NCBI RefSeq assembly: GCF_005889725.1
Contig: NZ_VCKX01000011.1
Coordinates: 1-64,000, forward strand
Direction of reading: 5' to 3'
Source: Nonomuraea zeae
GTDB taxonomy: Bacteria; Actinomycetota; Actinomycetes; Streptosporangiales; Streptosporangiaceae
DNA: 64,000 nt
Positions 22,476 to 29,928 of the stretch are shown here, in pieces. The notes under the pieces were generated by a model. That model had not been told where the DNA came from. It worked only from the letters and a program-made list of their open reading frames with translations, and made no database searches. A program made the position numbers and the translations under genes. Within the stretch, counting starts at the first letter, position 1. Every line of letters starts with the position of its first letter.

Positions 22476-23210
22476 ATGTGTGAGACATCGCCTGCTGGAG
22501 GAAATTTGGCACCCAACCGATGGCCGACCGGCACCTTCATGCACCGTCTGCGGGACGAGCTGCGCTCGGAGCTTCTTGGGCTTGGGACCTTGCGCTCGTT
22601 CCCGCCCGGGCACGTGCTGATTAGCCAGGGAGATCGCGGCACATCGGTTTGGATCCTGTTGGACGCGCTGGTCAAGGTGACCGGGGGTGTTGAGAACGGT
22701 GTGGAGGCGACCCTGGCAATCCGGGTGTCGGGCGACATCGTGGGCGATATGGCCGCCATGGACGGGTCGCCACGGTCGGCGACCGTAACCACCTGCGGGC
22801 GCGCGGTCTGCCAACAGGTCAAGGGCCCGGTGTTCCGCTCTTTCGTGACCAGCCGCCCGGCCGCGGCACTGGCGCTGACGCAGGTCGTGGCCGAGCGGCT
22901 GCGTTGGGCCAATCAGCGGCGCCTCGACTTCGCCGGCTACGAAACGAAAATCTGCCTGGCACGCGTGCTGATCGCGTTAATCTCGCGGCACGGCCGCACC
23001 ACGGAGGACGGTGTGAGCATCGGAGTCCCGCTCACGAGAGCCGAGCTTGGCATGCTGGTGGGCGCCAAGGAGATCACGACGCAGAAGGCGCTGCGTGAAC
23101 TGGCCGCGGAGGGGGTTATCCGACGAGGGCACCGTGACGTGGTGGTGAAGGACCTGGCAGCGTTGACTGCGCTCGCCGACCTCGCGTTCCTCGCCAAGCC
23201 ATATTTGTAA
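22476..23210 (+). CDS. Crp/Fnr family cyclic-nucleotide-binding regulator
   Basis: A 244-residue protein. Residues 30-150 form a cNMP-binding beta barrel ('GTLRSFPPGHVLISQGDRGTSVWILLDALVKV' in pieces, 'SGDIVGDMAAMDGSPRSATVTTCG'), followed by the long dimer helix 'AALALTQVVAERLRWANQRR' and a winged helix 'TRAELGMLVGAKEITTQKALRELAAEGVI'. The barrel keeps the phosphate-binding-cassette pattern 'GDMAAMDGSPRSATV', with the Arg expected to contact a cyclic phosphate. A TTG near 22506 preceded by GGAGG could be the true start. It is the first gene of the CIME cargo and lies 57 bases upstream of a cyclase-like gene, which suggests it senses that enzyme's product. Confidence 0.85.
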   Translation: MCETSPAGGNLAPNRWPTGTFMHRLRDELRSELLGLGTLRSFPPGHVLISQGDRGTSVWILLDALVKVTGGVENGVEATLAIRVSGDIVGDMAAMDGSPRSATVTTCGRAVCQQVKGPVFRSFVTSRPAAALALTQVVAERLRWANQRRLDFAGYETKICLARVLIALISRHGRTTEDGVSIGVPLTRAELGMLVGAKEITTQKALRELAAEGVIRRGHRDVVVKDLAALTALADLAFLAKPYL

Positions 23211-23267
23211 GGCTTCTCCTGTCGGATCGTGCCTCACCGTTGAGCTCACCCGCTCATTGGAGATGCC

Positions 23268-24026
23268 ATGGTCACGCACGAGTACCGCGTTCTACTCACA
23301 GCCGACATCGAGAACTACGGCGGCCGCACCGACGCCCAGCAGCGCACCCTCCAATCCGGCCTGATCGGCGCCATCGAGACGGCGGCGGGCTGTGTTGGAC
23401 TGGACCGGGAGTCGTGGTCGTGCCAGGTGGGCGGTGATTCGCTGACCGCTGTCCTTCCCGCCGAGCCGGGCCCTCTCGTCACGATTCCTCTTCTTCTCGA
23501 CCAGTTCTTGACCGAGTTGGACATGGCCATTGCGGCGCACAACAGCCGACGCGGCGATCCCACCTGGGCCCGAATGAGAGTACGGCTGGCTGTCCACGTC
23601 GGACCGCTGCAGTTGGACGGCGCGGCCGGATGGCCTGGGCAGCATGCGGTGCAGCCCGCGAGGTTGCGTGATTCGGCGCCGATACGGGCCGCGCTCGACA
23701 CCTTCCGTGACGCCGACCTGGCGCTGATCATCTCGCGGGAGGTGTTCCGCGACTACGTGTCGCAGGGGCCGGGACGGCCGAGACCGTCGGAGTTCCTGGA
23801 GGTCGCGGTAGCGGAGAAGAGGCAGGAATATCCGGCCTACCTGTACGTGCCGCACTTCGACGTCCACGACATGGAAGGTCCGGAGCCCTCGTCGTCCAGA
23901 AAGGACGCTCCGTCACCACCGTCGCCGAGGAGCGGGCCGATCACGAACCAGGTCAAGAGAGGCGACATTCTCTTCGCGCAAGGGGACATCAACGTCACTC
24001 GTGACTCGAAGCGGAGGAAGAAATGA
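23268..24026 (+). CDS. Class III nucleotidyl-cyclase-like protein
   Basis: A 252-residue protein whose first 200 residues follow the class III cyclase homology fold: 'RVLLTADIENYGGRTD' with Asp13, 'WSCQVGGDSLTAVLP' with Asp57, and 'VRLAVHVGPL' leading to 'GWPGQHAVQPARLRDSAPIRAAL' in the place where cyclases have the dimer-interface 'G.AVN.AARL' segment. Both metal-site aspartates are present, so activity is possible, but the base-selecting residues cannot be read off safely. The C-terminal 28 residues carry 'NQVKRGDILFAQGDINV', a motif repeated in the next protein. It overlaps that gene by ATGA. Cyclase-like proteins of this type occur in bacterial conflict systems and in Pycsar (PycC). Confidence 0.75.
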   Translation: MVTHEYRVLLTADIENYGGRTDAQQRTLQSGLIGAIETAAGCVGLDRESWSCQVGGDSLTAVLPAEPGPLVTIPLLLDQFLTELDMAIAAHNSRRGDPTWARMRVRLAVHVGPLQLDGAAGWPGQHAVQPARLRDSAPIRAALDTFRDADLALIISREVFRDYVSQGPGRPRPSEFLEVAVAEKRQEYPAYLYVPHFDVHDMEGPEPSSSRKDAPSPPSPRSGPITNQVKRGDILFAQGDINVTRDSKRRKK

Positions 24027-26110
24027 GCGAGTCCCCGCCCGGGGCATCGGGCCCCGAGGTCCCGCAGCCGGAAGAACCGCTGGTCGAGGAAGCCGCGCCC
24101 GAGGAGGAGGACGAGACATTCCAGGAACCCGACAACCGATCAATCCGTTCTGAAATGACCGTTTCCCGGCAGGAGTGGCAGGAACGCCGGCAGAGCTTGG
24201 ACGACCTGTACAGCGACGAACTGCCCAGCCCCGGTACCCGGGACCTGAGCGGCCGCGTGAGCAACCGAGTCAAGAAGGGAAACATCTGGTTCGCCCAGGG
24301 CGACATCCACGTAGGCCAGGGGCGGCCACAACCGACAGCGACCATCAACGAACTGACGGAAACCGAGATCGAAGACCTACGGCGAACGCTGGTACCGACC
24401 CAGTCACAAACCGAAATACGCAGGCTGCTCGACAGCCGGCGCCTGGTCTTGCTCGGTGGAGCGGCAGAGACGGGAAAGGCGACAACGGCCCTGGCGGCGC
24501 TGCTCGACTGGGGTGGCAGGGTGAGCTGGATCATGCCGCACGGAGCGAGCACGCCGAACCCCCGCGACTGGAAACTGGAATCGGGTCACGGCTATTTGCT
24601 GGACCTGGTCGATACACCCAATGCCGTGGGCAGGGTGACCACGAGTCTCAAACGTGCCGGCGTCAACGCGGACTGCAGGGTGATCGTCCTGGTGCCGGAG
24701 CACGTCCAGTCCTCCATCGCGCCCGTGATCGAGCACGACCCACCGCCGAACCGCCGGATCTTCGCCAAGCATCTGTCCGTTCAGGCATCGGGCGCACGGC
24801 TTGCCGCAGACGATCAGCGGATTCTGGACGAGGAACTCCGCGCCCTCTCCGCGCCCTGGCAAGTGGTCGAACTGGTCAGGCAGGTGGCCGCCACGATGGA
24901 GTCCGGCAGCCCCATAGAAACCATGCTAAACCGGCGATTCCATCGAATGCGCGCGAAGGTGGGCGAAAACCTCGACAAGCGCAGGCCGACTCTGGGCCGG
25001 TGCTTCATGACCAGCATCGCCGTACTGCACGGACTGCCCGAGGCGGAAATCTCCGGCGCGGCCCTGGCCCTGGCCGAACGGCTCGACGAGAAGTGGCGTC
25101 GTGATCATTCGCCGAAATCGGTCCAGCTCTGGGAGAACCTGCCGGCCTGGCTGAAGTACGTGGATGCCGAGGCCACACCCGCCGGGCCCGGCGGAGGGCG
25201 AAGCATCAGGCTGAGACGCCCCGAACTAGCGGCCGTCATGCTGCGCGTGATCTGGGAGGACCAGCCGACCATCCGCGACTCGCTAGTCGACTGGCTGATC
25301 TGGCTCGGCGGCGAGGGATCCTGGCATACAAGAATCAAGGTCGGGCACGCGGTCGGAAAGCTCGCGACCTTCGACTTCGCCCTCGTGAACGAGCGGTTCC
25401 TGGACGTGTGGAGCCGCTCCCGCCGGTCCCGTGACCATCAACTCGCAGCCCTGGCGCTGGAAGCCGCCGCCGAGGACCCATCGATGACCCGCCGCGTCCA
25501 CCTCCATCTCGATTCGATGATCCATGGCAACGACGCGAAGAAAGCGATCGCGATCCGCGCCTACGCCTCGTCCGTCGGCCTCTCCGCACCCGACCAAGCC
25601 CTCGCCGCGTTCAGGACCCTGGTCCTGACCAGGGGCACCAAGTTCCACCACGACGTAGCCCAGTCCATCGCCTACCTCTATCGCAGGGACACCGTGCCCA
25701 CCATCATGAACCACCTCGCTGACTGGGTCAGTGATGGAGGAGCGGCCGGTCGTCGCGGCGCCGCCCTCGCCTTCGGACGGCTGGCCGCGCTTCCCGTCTC
25801 GAGCCCCGATCGGCCGCATCCGAGTGAGCTCGATCCCCATCCCTCCCTGGTGATGCTCTGGCGCAACGCGCTCAGCTACGAGGACGAGGGGAGCCTGGTC
25901 GTCCCCGAGTCCTGGGATCTGCTGCTGAACGAGTGGCTGCGCCATTACGACGAACGGCCCACCGTACGGGAGATCACGGACCAGATCTTCAGCCTGACCG
26001 ATGTGCGGAACGCCGAGCGGGCCCTGCTCTACCTCCGGCTCTGGCGGCACCACGGCGAGATCTCCGCCGAACTGCACCATCACCTGCGTCAACTCGTTCA
26101 CAGGAGCTGA
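24023..26110 (+). CDS. STAND-like P-loop NTPase with helical repeats
   Basis: A 695-residue protein. An acidic disordered N-terminus (residues 1-70) leads to 'NRVKKGNIWFAQGDIHV' (81-97), the same motif as in the cyclase tail. The P-loop follows in 'LVLLGGAAETGKATTAL' at 141-157, where the usual Ser/Thr after GK is Ala153 with Thr154 next to it, so Mg binding may be altered. 'DCRVIVLVPEHV' could be the Walker B strand, without a clear acidic pair. From about residue 330 the protein is a series of HEAT-like helices ('LAALALEAAAEDPSM', 'KKAIAIRAYASSVGLS'). The architecture (motif, NTPase, helical sensor) resembles STAND-type conflict proteins. ATG 24023 has GGAGGAAG upstream. Confidence 0.7.
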   Translation: MSESPPGASGPEVPQPEEPLVEEAAPEEEDETFQEPDNRSIRSEMTVSRQEWQERRQSLDDLYSDELPSPGTRDLSGRVSNRVKKGNIWFAQGDIHVGQGRPQPTATINELTETEIEDLRRTLVPTQSQTEIRRLLDSRRLVLLGGAAETGKATTALAALLDWGGRVSWIMPHGASTPNPRDWKLESGHGYLLDLVDTPNAVGRVTTSLKRAGVNADCRVIVLVPEHVQSSIAPVIEHDPPPNRRIFAKHLSVQASGARLAADDQRILDEELRALSAPWQVVELVRQVAATMESGSPIETMLNRRFHRMRAKVGENLDKRRPTLGRCFMTSIAVLHGLPEAEISGAALALAERLDEKWRRDHSPKSVQLWENLPAWLKYVDAEATPAGPGGGRSIRLRRPELAAVMLRVIWEDQPTIRDSLVDWLIWLGGEGSWHTRIKVGHAVGKLATFDFALVNERFLDVWSRSRRSRDHQLAALALEAAAEDPSMTRRVHLHLDSMIHGNDAKKAIAIRAYASSVGLSAPDQALAAFRTLVLTRGTKFHHDVAQSIAYLYRRDTVPTIMNHLADWVSDGGAAGRRGAALAFGRLAALPVSSPDRPHPSELDPHPSLVMLWRNALSYEDEGSLVVPESWDLLLNEWLRHYDERPTVREITDQIFSLTDVRNAERALLYLRLWRHHGEISAELHHHLRQLVHRS

Positions 26111-26114
26111 TCTC

Positions 26115-26885
26115 ATGCGCAAATGGCTGGCACCCATGCTCTACGGCATCCAGCAGAACCAGCCCGAGGCCGAACCGCCCGTCGACATCGAGCCGTTCAT
26201 TCTGGCCTCGCCCGCCAAGGGCGATGCTTACGACTTCTCCGTCACCCTGTTCCGAACCGCGACCTCGGGCGGGAAACGGGCCCGAGCCCTCCTCAGCGAT
26301 GAAGTGCCGGAAGCGGAGGCGGTCCTCCAGCGCGCGTGTCAGGAGGTACGCACGACCACCCGACAGTTCGAGATCACCGCGCCGGGCGCGGCGGAGCAGG
26401 CCACGAACGAGAGACTCCAAGCGATCTCAGGCTCGATGACGGGTGTCTACCGGTGGGCGGTCAGAGCCGAGGTCAACGTTCCTGAGGAGATACGCCAACT
26501 CAACCGGGATGCCCACAGAAAGCAGCATGACATCAGAGCCGACGCCGCCGCCGCGCTGCTCCAGATCAAAAGCACCGACGAGGTCCGGCAGGAGTGGCAG
26601 GGCTTCCTCACCACCGTGGTGGGAAGCGCTCAAGTGGAGCACGCGATCAAATTGGCTGTTTCCCCGGAGCAACTACCGCAGATCATCGCGGAACTCGTCG
26701 AGCAGCGCCAGCAGGGAGCACAACAACTGCTCGGCACCGTCGACTCGATCATGCAGCGGTACGAGACGGTGGACATGCTCAACTTCATGGTCAAAAACGA
26801 AACCGTGCTCCGCAGGACCCTGGAACTTCTCGGCCTGCCCGTTCCGCCGCTGGAGGACGACACGCTGCTGGTAGGCGGAGTGTGA
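26115..26885 (+). CDS. Helical/coiled-coil protein of unknown function in the CIME operon
   Basis: A 256-residue protein from ATG 26115, four bases after the NTPase stop, with CAGGAG upstream. The first 60 residues include 'AYDFSVTLFRTATSGGKRARAL', possibly beta. From residue 75 on it is highly helical and charged, with heptad-like runs ('EEIRQLNRDAHRKQHDIRADAAAALLQIK', 'IIAELVEQRQQGAQQLLGTVDSIMQ' in pieces). The layout is a little like SPFH/prohibitin proteins, but I cannot assert that family. It is the last gene of the plus-strand run and converges on the PycTM-like gene 40 bases on. It is likely a structural partner of the NTPase. Confidence 0.6.
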   Translation: MRKWLAPMLYGIQQNQPEAEPPVDIEPFILASPAKGDAYDFSVTLFRTATSGGKRARALLSDEVPEAEAVLQRACQEVRTTTRQFEITAPGAAEQATNERLQAISGSMTGVYRWAVRAEVNVPEEIRQLNRDAHRKQHDIRADAAAALLQIKSTDEVRQEWQGFLTTVVGSAQVEHAIKLAVSPEQLPQIIAELVEQRQQGAQQLLGTVDSIMQRYETVDMLNFMVKNETVLRRTLELLGLPVPPLEDDTLLVGGV

Positions 26886-26924
26886 CCTGCCTGTCGGGGC
26901 GGCGTCATACCTACGGCTGCGCGG

Positions 26925-27497
26925 TCACGGCGGAGACCCGGTGAGCACGACGTTGATCAGCGCCGCGCTCACCGTGGCCGTCATTCCACTCAGGAGCAGC
27001 CAGAACCCCCAGCGGATGAGGCGATACTTCTGCCCGACGATGCGGCTGACCCGGTACAACTGATCAGCAACCCGCTCCAGGTCCAGTGCCGAGGACCGCA
27101 TCAGAGCGCTGGTGACGGTCACCGTGGAGTCGAGGCGTAAGACATCGGCGTAGTACATGACGGCGGCGTTCCCCTTCCGTCGATCCAATCGCGGATAGAC
27201 CGCGCCAGCGAGCACCACCACGGACGCCAAAGCTGCTGCTGCCCCTACCCACCACAGCCACTCGACGGCATTCGACATCGCAAAAGGTGACCAGTTGCCC
27301 GCGAGCAGACCGCCTGTGACGGCACCGAGACCGATGCCAACGATGCCGAGGAGCACCTGGGCTTTGGTGTCCGCCCGGTTGAGCTCCTCGCGGGCCTCTC
27401 TGAGCAACTGTGTTCCGTAAGCGCACGCAACGTCCTCGGCTGCCTGCCGTTGGTCTGCAGCAGTTTGGGTGAGGGATCGTACGATCTTGTGGAACAC
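26925..27497 (-). CDS. Pycsar effector-type transmembrane protein (PycTM-like)
   Basis: A 190-residue membrane protein with start GTG 27497 after a perfect AGGAGG. An N-terminal amphipathic helix leads to the hallmark 'EELNRADTKAQVLLGIVG' at 37-54, where the family has an acidic residue, Arg-Ala-Asp and Lys before the first membrane helix. TM1 is at about 48-67, TM2 at about 81-102 ('WLWWVGAAAALASVVVLAGAV'), TM3 at about 162-185 ('WGFWLLLSGMTATVSAALI'). In Pycsar, PycTM senses a cyclic pyrimidine and damages the membrane. Here it is the only gene of the CIME on the minus strand. Assignment to PycTM rests on the motif and topology. Confidence 0.72.
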   Translation of the reverse strand: MFHKIVRSLTQTAADQRQAAEDVACAYGTQLLREAREELNRADTKAQVLLGIVGIGLGAVTGGLLAGNWSPFAMSNAVEWLWWVGAAAALASVVVLAGAVYPRLDRRKGNAAVMYYADVLRLDSTVTVTSALMRSSALDLERVADQLYRVSRIVGQKYRLIRWGFWLLLSGMTATVSAALINVVLTGSPP

Positions 27498-27713
27498 GAC
27501 GAACCTCCTGGCCGGGGGCGATCACAACGCAGAGCATTCCACGACCGCCATGGGTTGAAGCCCGTGATGCGCTTCGCGCCCGCTGTACACCACGTCAATA
27601 GGAGGCTCTCTGTCTGATCGTGGGCCACGTGTGGGCCAACCATAGCCTTGGCCGAGTGACATTCGAGCGTCATCACTGGTCAAGGGCATGCTCGCCAGCA
27701 AACCTGCAATGCT
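27498..27713. other. Right end of the CIME without genes
   Basis: Holds the promoter/ribosome site of the PycTM-like gene and the arm-site pair at 27620-27638. I see no coding sequence. Confidence 0.4.
27620..27638. promoter_or_regulatory. Putative integrase arm-site pair at CIME right end
   Basis: GTGGGCCA (27620-27627) and TGTGGGCCA (27630-27638) with 11-bp spacing, about 75 bp left of the att copy. Distance and spacing match the AICE right end at 22152-22169. Confidence 0.5.
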
Positions 27714-27755
27714 CTCCGGAGCCGGGTGCGTAGGTTCGAATCCTACAGGGGGCAC
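27714..27755 (+). repeat. attR core (42-nt direct repeat, perfect copy)
   Basis: Identical to 1275-1316. The 5' half of the tRNA is absent here, so this is a remnant, not a gene. It is followed by the terminator that would have ended the original tRNA transcript, which places the ancestral chromosome junction here. Confidence 0.9.
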
Positions 27756-27764
27756 CATTTCGAC

Positions 27765-27798
27765 AGCCAGGTCAGACATTCGTCTGACCTGGCTTTTT
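27765..27798 (+). terminator. Strong terminator, probably the original tRNA-Arg terminator
   Basis: A 13-bp perfect stem (27765-27777 with 27782-27794) with a 4-nt ATTC loop is followed by a T-run. It stands ten bases after the perfect tRNA 3'-end copy. Confidence 0.88.
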
Positions 27799-28206
27799 GC
27801 TTGCCTTCTTGGAGGCCGGGCCAGGCGCCGCCCAACCAGGCGAACTGCTCTCCCGCGGGGTCACCCCGCTCTCGCACGAAGAAGCGCAGGCCCTCGTGAT
27901 CGATCTGAACCGGCGCAGCACCCCTACCGATGGCGGCACCTGCCCTTTCCAGGTCGTCGTCGACGGCGGCGCCTGCCCCTGGAAACTCGACTGCGAGAAC
28001 TGCGACAAGTTCGTCATGACCGGCGCTGACCTGCTCTATTGGCAGCGCAAACGCGATCAGTGTCACTCCCTCGCCGGCTCGGCCTCCTCGAAGAGGCACT
28101 GGCCCTCGACCTGCGCCGCCCCCAGGACTACTCCCAGCGGCTCTGGAGCACCGGCTTCCGCATCACTGACCTCGCCGCTATCGGCACCCGACAGGACACC
28201 CCATGA
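27797..28206 (+). pseudogene. C-terminal remnant of an integrase with CPF/CPW cysteine motif
   Basis: The frame reads 'TPLSHEEAQALVIDLNRRS', then 'TCPFQVVVDGGACPWKLDCENCDKF' in parts and 'ADLLYWQRKRDQ' to about 28060. A second frame continues as 'LLEEALALDLRRPQDYSQRLW' and 'STGFRITDLAAIGTRQDTP' to a TGA at 28204-28206. The frame change and the missing middle show decay. The cysteine pattern and order resemble the C-terminus of Tn554-like/actinobacterial site-specific integrases. No N-terminus or catalytic part remains. Confidence 0.65.
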
Positions 28207-28440
28207 CCACCGCACGAGAACCCTCGCCGCCAACCAGGCCCGCCAGCAACGCATCCAGACCAAGCTGATGGCGATCGAGGAAGCCTTGCGGGTCATGCAC
28301 CGCGAACGCGCCCCCATCACCTACCCGGCCGTTGCTCGCCGCGCTGACGTATCCCGATCCTTCCTCTATCAAAACCCGGACGCCAAAACGCTCATGGAGA
28401 CCGCGCTCGCCACCACCGGCAACCAGCGCAGCCAAGACCG
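28203..28440 (+). pseudogene. DUF6262 (TnpC-like) remnant
   Basis: The ATG at 28203 overlaps the previous stop, but the frame shifts after about six codons. The recognisable part is 'LAANQARQQRIQTKLMAIEEALR' in pieces, 'PITYPAVARRADVSRSFLYQNPD', a DUF6262 helix-turn-helix normally encoded just after Tn554-type integrases. With the integrase remnant it is the tail of an old transposon next to the tRNA locus. Confidence 0.6.
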
Positions 28441-28487
28441 CGCACGCGGCGACGCTACCATCGAAGCCTCCTGGCGAGAGCGCGCAC

Positions 28488-29867
28488 TCAATGCGGAAGG
28501 CTGGGAGCGGCTGTCGGCTTGCTTTGGCCGCCGGCTCCATGTCCAGCTGGCTGCTGCGGGCCGCCGGCATGCCATGGCAGCAACACGACGATGATCACGG
28601 CGCCGAGCGCCACGCAGACCGCGCCCGCCATGAGCCCGCCTGAGTAGCCCATGACGGCCAGCGCGGCCACCCCGATGGCGCCGCCGATCTGCTGGACGGA
28701 GGTGAACAGGGCCGAGCCGAGACCGGCGTCCTCCTCGGTGGTGCCGTCGACCGCGGCCACCGCCATGACGGGCAGGCTCAGCCCGTTGCCCACGCTCAGT
28801 ATGAGCATGCCGGGCAGGACGTGGGCGACGTAGGAGTCGCCCGCCGCCACGCCGGACAGCAGCAGCAGGCCGACGATGTTGACCAGGAACGCCAGCAGGA
28901 GCGCCCAGCGTGTCCCGATCCTGGAAGAGATGCGGGAGGACAGCCACATGCCCGCCAGGATGCCGGCGCCGTAGGGCAGGTAGGCGATGCCGGCCAGGAG
29001 CGGGCTGTAGCCCAGAACGGTCTGCACCTGGATCATCAGCAGGAACGACATCGCGTACATCGCCATCGAGAACAGCAGGGTCGCCCCGTTGGCGACTGCC
29101 CGCGTCCGCGAGGCCAGGAACGATGCGGGCACCAGCGGTGCCGCCGCCCGCGATTCCGCCACCAGGAACGCCGCTGCCAAGGCCGCGGACAGCACGACGG
29201 CGCCGATGACGATCGGGTCGCTCCAGCCGGTCTCTCCGGCCCGCAGCAGCCCGTACACCAGCGACACAGCGGCGCCGGTGACCAGGACCGCGCCGGGAAC
29301 GTCGAGGCGGCGCCGGCCGGGCGCGCGGGACTCGGGGACCAGCCGGGGGAGCAGCGCCAGGGCCACGGCGACGATGGGCAGGTTGATCAGGAAGATCCCA
29401 CGCCAGGACACCAGATCGGTCAGCGCCCCGGACAGCACCAGGCCCGAGGTCCCGCCCAGGGCCGCGACACCACCCCAGATGCCCAGCGCCTTGGCCCGCT
29501 CCTCCGGCCCCGGATACAGCAACGTGATCATCGACATCGCCGCCGGGCTGGCCATCGCGGAACCCGCGCCCTGGACGAACCGCCCGATCACGAGCTGCCA
29601 CGGCTCCTGCGCGAGCCCGCAGGCCAGGCTGGCCACCCCGAACAGCGCAACCCCGATGAGGAAGACGCGGCGCCGGCCGAGCAGATCAGCCAGCCGGCCG
29701 CACAGCAGCAGCAGCCCGCCGAAGGCCAGGAAGTAGGCATTGACGACCCAGGGCAACCCGGACGCGCTGAAGCCCAGCTCATCGCGGATGCTCGGCAGGG
29801 CCACGTTCACGACGGTGTCATCGAGCACGAGCATGAACTGAACAAGACACAACACAATCATCGGCAC
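28488..29867 (-). CDS. MFS drug exporter, DHA2 (EmrB/QacA) family
   Basis: A 459-residue membrane protein with about 14 hydrophobic helices. Motif C-like 'VLDDTVVNVALPSIRDEL' opens the protein, motif A 'GRLADLLGRRRVFLIG' follows TM2, and 'IGRFVQGAGSAMASPAAMSMI' and 'GLVLSGALTDLVSWRGIFLINLP' are typical DHA2 segments. It should be a proton-driven multidrug or metabolite exporter in the cytoplasmic membrane. The start is GTG 29867 or ATG 29861. The last 25 residues are Gly/Pro-rich and abut transposon debris, so the native C-terminus may be altered. The divergent AraC gene 61 bases away is the likely regulator. Confidence 0.88.
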   Translation of the reverse strand: MPMIVLCLVQFMLVLDDTVVNVALPSIRDELGFSASGLPWVVNAYFLAFGGLLLLCGRLADLLGRRRVFLIGVALFGVASLACGLAQEPWQLVIGRFVQGAGSAMASPAAMSMITLLYPGPEERAKALGIWGGVAALGGTSGLVLSGALTDLVSWRGIFLINLPIVAVALALLPRLVPESRAPGRRRLDVPGAVLVTGAAVSLVYGLLRAGETGWSDPIVIGAVVLSAALAAAFLVAESRAAAPLVPASFLASRTRAVANGATLLFSMAMYAMSFLLMIQVQTVLGYSPLLAGIAYLPYGAGILAGMWLSSRISSRIGTRWALLLAFLVNIVGLLLLSGVAAGDSYVAHVLPGMLILSVGNGLSLPVMAVAAVDGTTEEDAGLGSALFTSVQQIGGAIGVAALAVMGYSGGLMAGAVCVALGAVIIVVLLPWHAGGPQQPAGHGAGGQSKPTAAPSLPH

Positions 29868-29928
29868 CCGACGACGCTATGATCCGCCGCATTTGGCCAC
29901 AATCCGCGATGAGGCCAGACTATGTCGA

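Larger units (their letters stand above)
22245..27755. mobile_element. Cis-mobilizable element (CIME) in tandem with the AICE
   Basis: A 5.4-kb segment flanked by tRNA-Arg 3'-end repeats at 22245-22286 and 27714-27755. Its left 150 bases resemble the left end of the AICE beyond the core: 'CGATCTTGA' after the core and 'TTCTCGTTGACGCTCAC' match in both. Its right end carries the same 11-bp-spaced arm pair. It has no integrase or excisionase, only the regulator-cyclase-NTPase-PycTM cargo, so it would depend on the neighbouring integrase. CIMEs formed by tandem accretion at tRNA genes are known from ICE biology; calling this one active is inference. Confidence 0.7.
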
